Assembly: GCA_028023455.1 (NCBI GenBank)
Contig: JAQFVV010000012.1
Coordinates: 3,500,023-3,564,022, forward strand
Length of the DNA stretch: 64,000 nt
Reading direction: 5' to 3'
Source: Epiperipatus broadwayi
Lineage: Eukaryota > Onychophora > Udeonychophora > Euonychophora > Peripatidae
Positions 59,456-64,000 of the stretch are shown in pieces (within the stretch, counting starts at the first letter, position 1; each line of letters begins with the position of its first letter). The notes under the pieces were generated by a model that worked only from the letters and a program-made list of their open reading frames with translations, searched no databases and was not told where the DNA came from. A program made the position numbers and the translations under genes.

Positions 59456-60389
59456 ATTGATTTGTAAAACTAAAAGAAAATGTGAATTACAAAGTGTGAT
59501 GGATACTTTATTATAAAAGCACAAAATAATAATATAACAGATACAGTAATGATATTACTTATTTAATATTGTGAGGAATATCAAATACAAATAATTTCAC
59601 ATTTTTATTATGATAAAGAAATGGAGAATATTTATGCATCTATACCTGGGATGCTCTACTTGTTAAAGAGTGTCTAAATATTAATAAAAAGAAATAAAAC
59701 AATAAAAAATAAACTGTATCATTCATTTTTTATAGAACAATTGCAATAATGTAAAAGTTGTTATTTCATTTTTATTACATTTTGTATTTTGCATTCAAAA
59801 ATAATTTAATACTAAATACCTTATGTAATGTAGGAATAATTTTAAAATACATATATATATATAGAATTAATTTTAAATGCACATAAAATTAGTAACAAAC
59901 AAATATTCAATGTGAAGTTTTAATACATTGAATATAATTGTTAATCATTTATTGATACCTGTATTGTAATACAACAATCATTTCCACACAGATGATCTGC
60001 TACGTTGCCATTTGTATTTAAATAAAATCATTGTAATAAATATTTAAACTATAAGGTTTGTAGGAGTTATGCTTTATTAAACATTTATTATAATAATTAA
60101 ATCGTATAGTGGCTAAGTTATATTTAAAATGACAATTTTTATTAATTATATACAGTAAATATATCAAATTATTACAAAGTCCATCACTGACATGTAATAA
60201 ATTTAAAGCTAATTCCAATTTACAAGCAAACTATATTTTAAAAAAAGGTAAAATTGTAACAATATATTGATGTTTTAAAGTAAAACACACTTGTTACAAG
60301 TGTTTTGTGTAATTTAAATGAATGCAGTTAAAATAAAATGTTTAATCAACTTATACATTATCCAATAATTTCAATGTATACTTGGCAAG

Positions 60390-60560
60390 CAAGAAAAGAT
60401 AATAATGTTATTCTAAACATTGTTAGATACTAATTTGTGTGTTATTATTAGCAAATGAATATAGATAAAAGTTTAAATAAAGTTAGAATTTTACTTAAAA
60501 TAAACAATTTGTGATTAAAATCTATATTATGGAAATAGTCCAACTTATAATTACCAAAAA
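60390..60560 (+). repeat. 3' fragment of the tRNA/PLE-tail SINE
   Basis: Colinear with 21950-22075: tgtgttattattagcaa, then gtttaaataaagttagaatt and atggaaatagtccaac. The tRNA-like head is missing, as in a 5'-truncated SINE, and an A-run follows at 60556-60572. Confidence 0.55.
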
Positions 60561-60879
60561 AAAAAAAAAAAGAAAGAATAAATCACTTATAATCATTTAA
60601 TTTATAAACTATATTAACGTGGTCCAAAGTAAGCATCTTATTCTTTGTATAAATACCTATTTCAACTTGTACAGACTTGAACATTTATTTTGGAGATAAT
60701 TTTTAGAAATATATTGAATCGAGTCCCCTTGAATAATTTGTTATATTAACTAGGTTTTATTACTTTTTAAACATAACTTCAATATCTTTGAATAAACCTA
60801 AGTTTAATATCTAAATTTTATAAACTTATTATTATTAGGCTCAAGACATAACTTCTTGGTAATTATTATTTTATATGTT

Positions 60880-61204
60880 TAATACTATGACAACAGACTA
60901 GCCATTCAAGCAGAGGAGAGAATATCATTAATAGCATAGCCATCAATGATATCCATGGTCAGATCAAGCTATGCAAAACATAACATGATCATATTTCCAG
61001 ACTGTGATTTACCTCGACTGCTGAATTCAAACTCTACCATCTAAAACATTTTGTTTTAAGGATCAAATTCAGGCACCAGACAACCATATGTTATATAGTG
61101 GGCATGCTAAGAATGACAGTAACAAAATCCAGCACTTGAAATATCTCAAACTAGCTTCTAGTCTTAAGTCAGGGTTCAACACATTCATTTAACACACAAA
61201 AAAT
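60880..61204. other. Less AT-rich patch abutting the LINE break, possible SINE
   Basis: This block is visibly less A+T-rich than its surroundings. On the minus strand it carries two tRNA B-box-like pieces, gttgaaccctgac (near 61170) and gagtttgaattcagc (near 61025). No second copy was found in the window. It meets the broken end of the LINE at 61205. Confidence 0.35.
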
Positions 61205-61780
61205 AACTACAAATTTTTAACAACAGGGTTATATTGTTGAAGCCCAAAAAAATTGCAAAATCTAAGCATTCTTAAAGCCTTCTGAGATAATAATGAATAA
61301 TGTGTAATAATCTTACCCTTAAATAAATCAGGCATATTTAAATCACCAACAATGATAATATTATTATATCTAATCAAAAAATCCTCAAGTGCTGTCAAGA
61401 AGTAATCAAGATATAAATATGAGATATTAGGTTTAAAATAAATAATTCCCAGTATACATTTAAAATTATGACCAATATAAACTCCACACATGTAGATTCA
61501 CATACAGAAGAAGTAAAACATAGATATTTATATAAACATTTTTGTTGATAGCAATAAGAGTACCACCTCCTCTAGTTTTATATTCTAAAGATCTATTTGT
61601 ACATAAAATAATATATCTATTATCAAGGAAAGAATAATCGGAAAATTGTTGATTTAACCAAGTCTCTGTAAAAAATATCAAATCAAAGTGCTCTGTTTCA
61701 AAGAATTGTTTAATTTCTACACACTTAGTTTTCATCCCTCTAACATTCATATAAAAACAAGAAAGACGTACCATATCAAA
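61205..61780 (-). pseudogene. LINE-P ORF2 N-terminus: apurinic/apyrimidinic-type endonuclease
   Basis: The frames hold FYMNVRGMKTK (the SxN..G start), DLIFFTETWLN (catalytic Glu of the TETW motif), RGGGTLIAI, then after a shift IIYFKPN, IIIVGDLNMPDL (catalytic Asp/Asn of GDLN) and NPVVKNL, which is where the homologous protein normally continues towards reverse transcriptase. In LINEs this domain nicks target DNA to start reverse transcription. Key residues are present, but two frames are needed (61795-61466 and 61491-61207). It ends abruptly at 61205. Confidence 0.85.
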
Positions 61781-61963
61781 CCAAAAATAAATCAAAACAA
61801 ATAAATAAATGAAATCAAGTAAAGAAAAATGTAAGCAAGTATAGTGAATAAAGAAAATAAGAAATTAAAAAAAAAAAATAAATAAATACAACTATAACTA
61901 AAGTTTTAAAGCATTAACCAAAGATCCATAAAAAAAAACCAATGGAAGCACTGTTGGAAGAGA

Positions 61964-63703
61964 TTAAATCATTATGTTTATGAGCAGGAGCAGATATATA
62001 AAAGCAAGAAGACTTTGAATTATATATATATTAATTTCATGACACATGATTCTGGTTCTTAAATGTTTTTCAAGAAATAACTTAATATCATATGAATTAA
62101 GATTCACTGGCATATTAGAAACAATGTATCTATTACATTTTGTATTAATATTATTATTAATATTATTATAAATTTTAGAAATACCAAACCCCCTTTCCAC
62201 AGGAAAATAAGATAGTCTACCTTTTTTACCAGAAGTTGAAAAAGAGCATCCCAAACCATTTCCCACATTAACCTCATTATCAATATAATTGTTATATTTA
62301 GAGAAATGCGAATAATTTGCTCTATGAGCAATAAAACCCCTATCAGCATTTGCTAGACAATTTTTTCTTCTGAAATTTGATTTAGAAAAATCACTAGAAA
62401 AATTACTACTATACTTTTCTGGAATATAATGTGAATATCTATTCTTCAATACATATTTTTTATCAGGAAAATTATCATAACACCCTAACAATGAATTATT
62501 AACAGAAAAGTCAGAAAACTTGTTAAATTTTTCATCATCATTAAATCAAGAAAATTGTTTTTGATATTTTTTAGACTGCCTAGAAATTTTAATTTTATAA
62601 ACTTTTCCTTTATTGCAACTTGTACTATTATCAATTCCACATCCAATATATTCATCACAAGAATAAAAATCCTGATCCAATATCTTTATTATCACCTTTG
62701 TAATCACCATTATAAATGCTATTATTTTTATCTTTTTTCCAAAACTATTTTTACCTTTATCTCCAATAAAGAAAGAAGATTTGGGTAACTTTCCCAAGGT
62801 ATTATTCCCTAAAAGATGAATTAACATCACCAGCAAAATCGACCTCGGCAATATCCCCAAAGACCTGTGTTTCCAATAAATCACATTGTATACCTATGTC
62901 ACTTGAAATAACACTATCACTAATAACTCTAGATCCCTTTACACTAAATTTTTTCATACTCATAATCATACTATATATTTCCTGAAGAAACATTGATCAT
63001 AATAATTCAAAAGTAAAATTAGCCAAGTCTACTTTTTTACTTTCATTATCTTGAAGCAAATTAACCATATCTGCATTAGAACTAGAATTGAAACTCATAT
63101 CAATACTTAAACCATTATCACTATTCTCTTTTACACTATCTCTATTATAATTATCCATTTCAGAAATATTTTTAATAAAATCATTATTATCTTTCAACCT
63201 AATATTCTCAATATTCATCATTTTATCCATAGATAATTGATTACATTCTATACAACAAAAAAACCCAAACCAACAGAATCAAAAATTTTAGTATCAGACC
63301 TGGATAAATTCAAACAAGATATATGAAAATATCCTTGACAAAAACCAGAGCACTTAATTCCACTATACAAATCTGACAATTCTTCATTACAATAATTACA
63401 TTCAACACCATCTACATTTAAAACCGAACCATGTGTAGAAGAATCCATGACTAAAATGTCAGGAATATCAGCAAATGGTGTAGTAAGATTATCTGAATTA
63501 TCTATCTTGTACTCACTATTATAATAATGATTACAAAATTCACATATGAAATCTGAATCATTATCATTAAAGATTTTAAATTCATTTAATTTATAACAAT
63601 CAAAATGATATTTTGCCACACAAAAATCAGCACACTTTAAATATTTTTGTCTACCATAAATATTACATAAGCACAAAGGACATTTAACAGCCTATGGGGC
63701 CAT
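61964..63703 (-). pseudogene. LINE-P ORF1: double PHD-like finger protein
   Basis: From the Met at 63703 the fourth codon is already TAG (63694-63692), after which AVKCPLCLCNIYG opens the first finger: CPLC, then CADFC, HFDC and CEFC. The second finger has CNYC, CSGFC, HISC and, across a one-base shift near 63256-63264, CCIEC. A long Asp/Ser/Asn-rich linker follows (63230-62800), then a Lys/Ser-rich stretch and, near 62110, RYIVSNMPVNLNSYDIK, resembling the RRM-like C-terminus of such ORF1 proteins. The product would bind element RNA; the role of its fingers is not established. An early stop and several shifts disable it. Confidence 0.78.
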
Positions 63704-64000
63704 TAATTATAATACAAAAAAATAAAAAATAACTATAAAATATATAAATCTTCCACTAAAATATAAAAATCTTCCACTAACCTATACAAATCATATATAC
63801 ACAAAACTTTAAAAAAAAAATTCACATACAACATATATATAAAAATCTATAATACTCTTAAGAGAGTAACTTCTTCTTCATCCCTTAATATTCTAAGATT
63901 GTATTATATATATAAACAATGTCCAAAATAAAATTATTAAATGTATCAGTCACGATGTACTTAATTATTCATAAAATGAAATTTTATATCTATTGAAACT
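63704..64000. other. LINE-P 5' flank; nothing else seen
   Basis: A+T-rich sequence upstream of the LINE-P start. It includes a 20-base near-duplication (aaaatataaaaatcttccac against atataaatcttccactaa at 63736-63780). It may be the LINE 5' untranslated region or host DNA. Confidence 0.4.

Larger units (their letters stand above)
61205..63703 (-). mobile_element. LINE-P: 5' half of a non-LTR retrotransposon with PHD-type ORF1
   Basis: Reads leftwards: ORF1 with two PHD-like fingers and a C-terminal RRM-like region (63703 to about 61964), a short spacer, then ORF2 with the apurinic endonuclease (61780 to 61205), where the homology stops before any reverse transcriptase. Keeping the 5' half and losing the 3' half is the opposite of normal LINE truncation, so a later deletion, rearrangement or insertion at 61205 is implied. 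PHD-bearing ORF1 proteins are known in CR1/L2-type LINEs, so that clade is the best guess. Confidence 0.8.

Overview
The window is strongly A+T-rich animal (invertebrate) DNA, and I could identify no host gene in it. Everything recognisable is mobile-element debris: LINE retrotransposons with apurinic-type endonuclease and reverse transcriptase, Penelope-like elements (PLEs) with GIY-YIG endonuclease, a Charlie-like hAT remnant, tRNA-like SINEs, MITE-like inverted repeats and microsatellites. This mix, with no operons and no long open frames, indicates a metazoan. The species cannot be read from it; a mollusc or similar lophotrochozoan is only an impression.

Layout. 1-8 kb holds a partial hammerhead SINE, a 0.9-kb inverted-repeat element and a 473-bp hAT remnant with a perfect 8-bp target duplication. 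8.1-18 kb is one degenerate minus-strand LINE of about 4.8 kb, split by two insertions: a PLE (14190-16455, 14-bp target duplication) and an unclassified 2.8-kb segment (9736-12507). 18-28.8 kb is mostly featureless, with short SINEs. 28.9-33.1 kb is a second PLE with its 5' part inverted, as in a 5'-inversion insertion, and a 1.16-kb hammerhead element sits inside it. A sister hammerhead element lies at 35528-36048. 38.4-39.2 kb is the 3' end of another LINE. 40678-46829 is a nested 6.2-kb block with 26-bp perfect outer inverted ends, holding PLE pieces, a 172-bp MITE, a 183-bp near-identical direct repeat and a 500-N assembly gap. 47-49.6 kb carries a LINE 3' end and large (TAA)n/(TAG)n arrays. 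61.2-63.7 kb is the 5' half of a LINE with two PHD-like fingers in ORF1.

The most interesting system is a family of SINE-like elements (at least four loci) in which a type-I hammerhead ribozyme core sits upstream of a tRNA-like B box. Two full insertions share the same ends, both have 15-16-bp target duplications, and both combine a partial inverted copy with direct copy or copies, so they could fold back on themselves. A separate hammerhead lies in the long-terminal-repeat-like part of the PLE at 14-16 kb, in a 368-bp repeat-bounded unit. The hammerheads, the 14-16-bp target duplications and the resident GIY-YIG PLEs suggest that PLE machinery mobilises small hammerhead RNAs here. That link is inference; the ribozyme cores and target duplications are directly visible.
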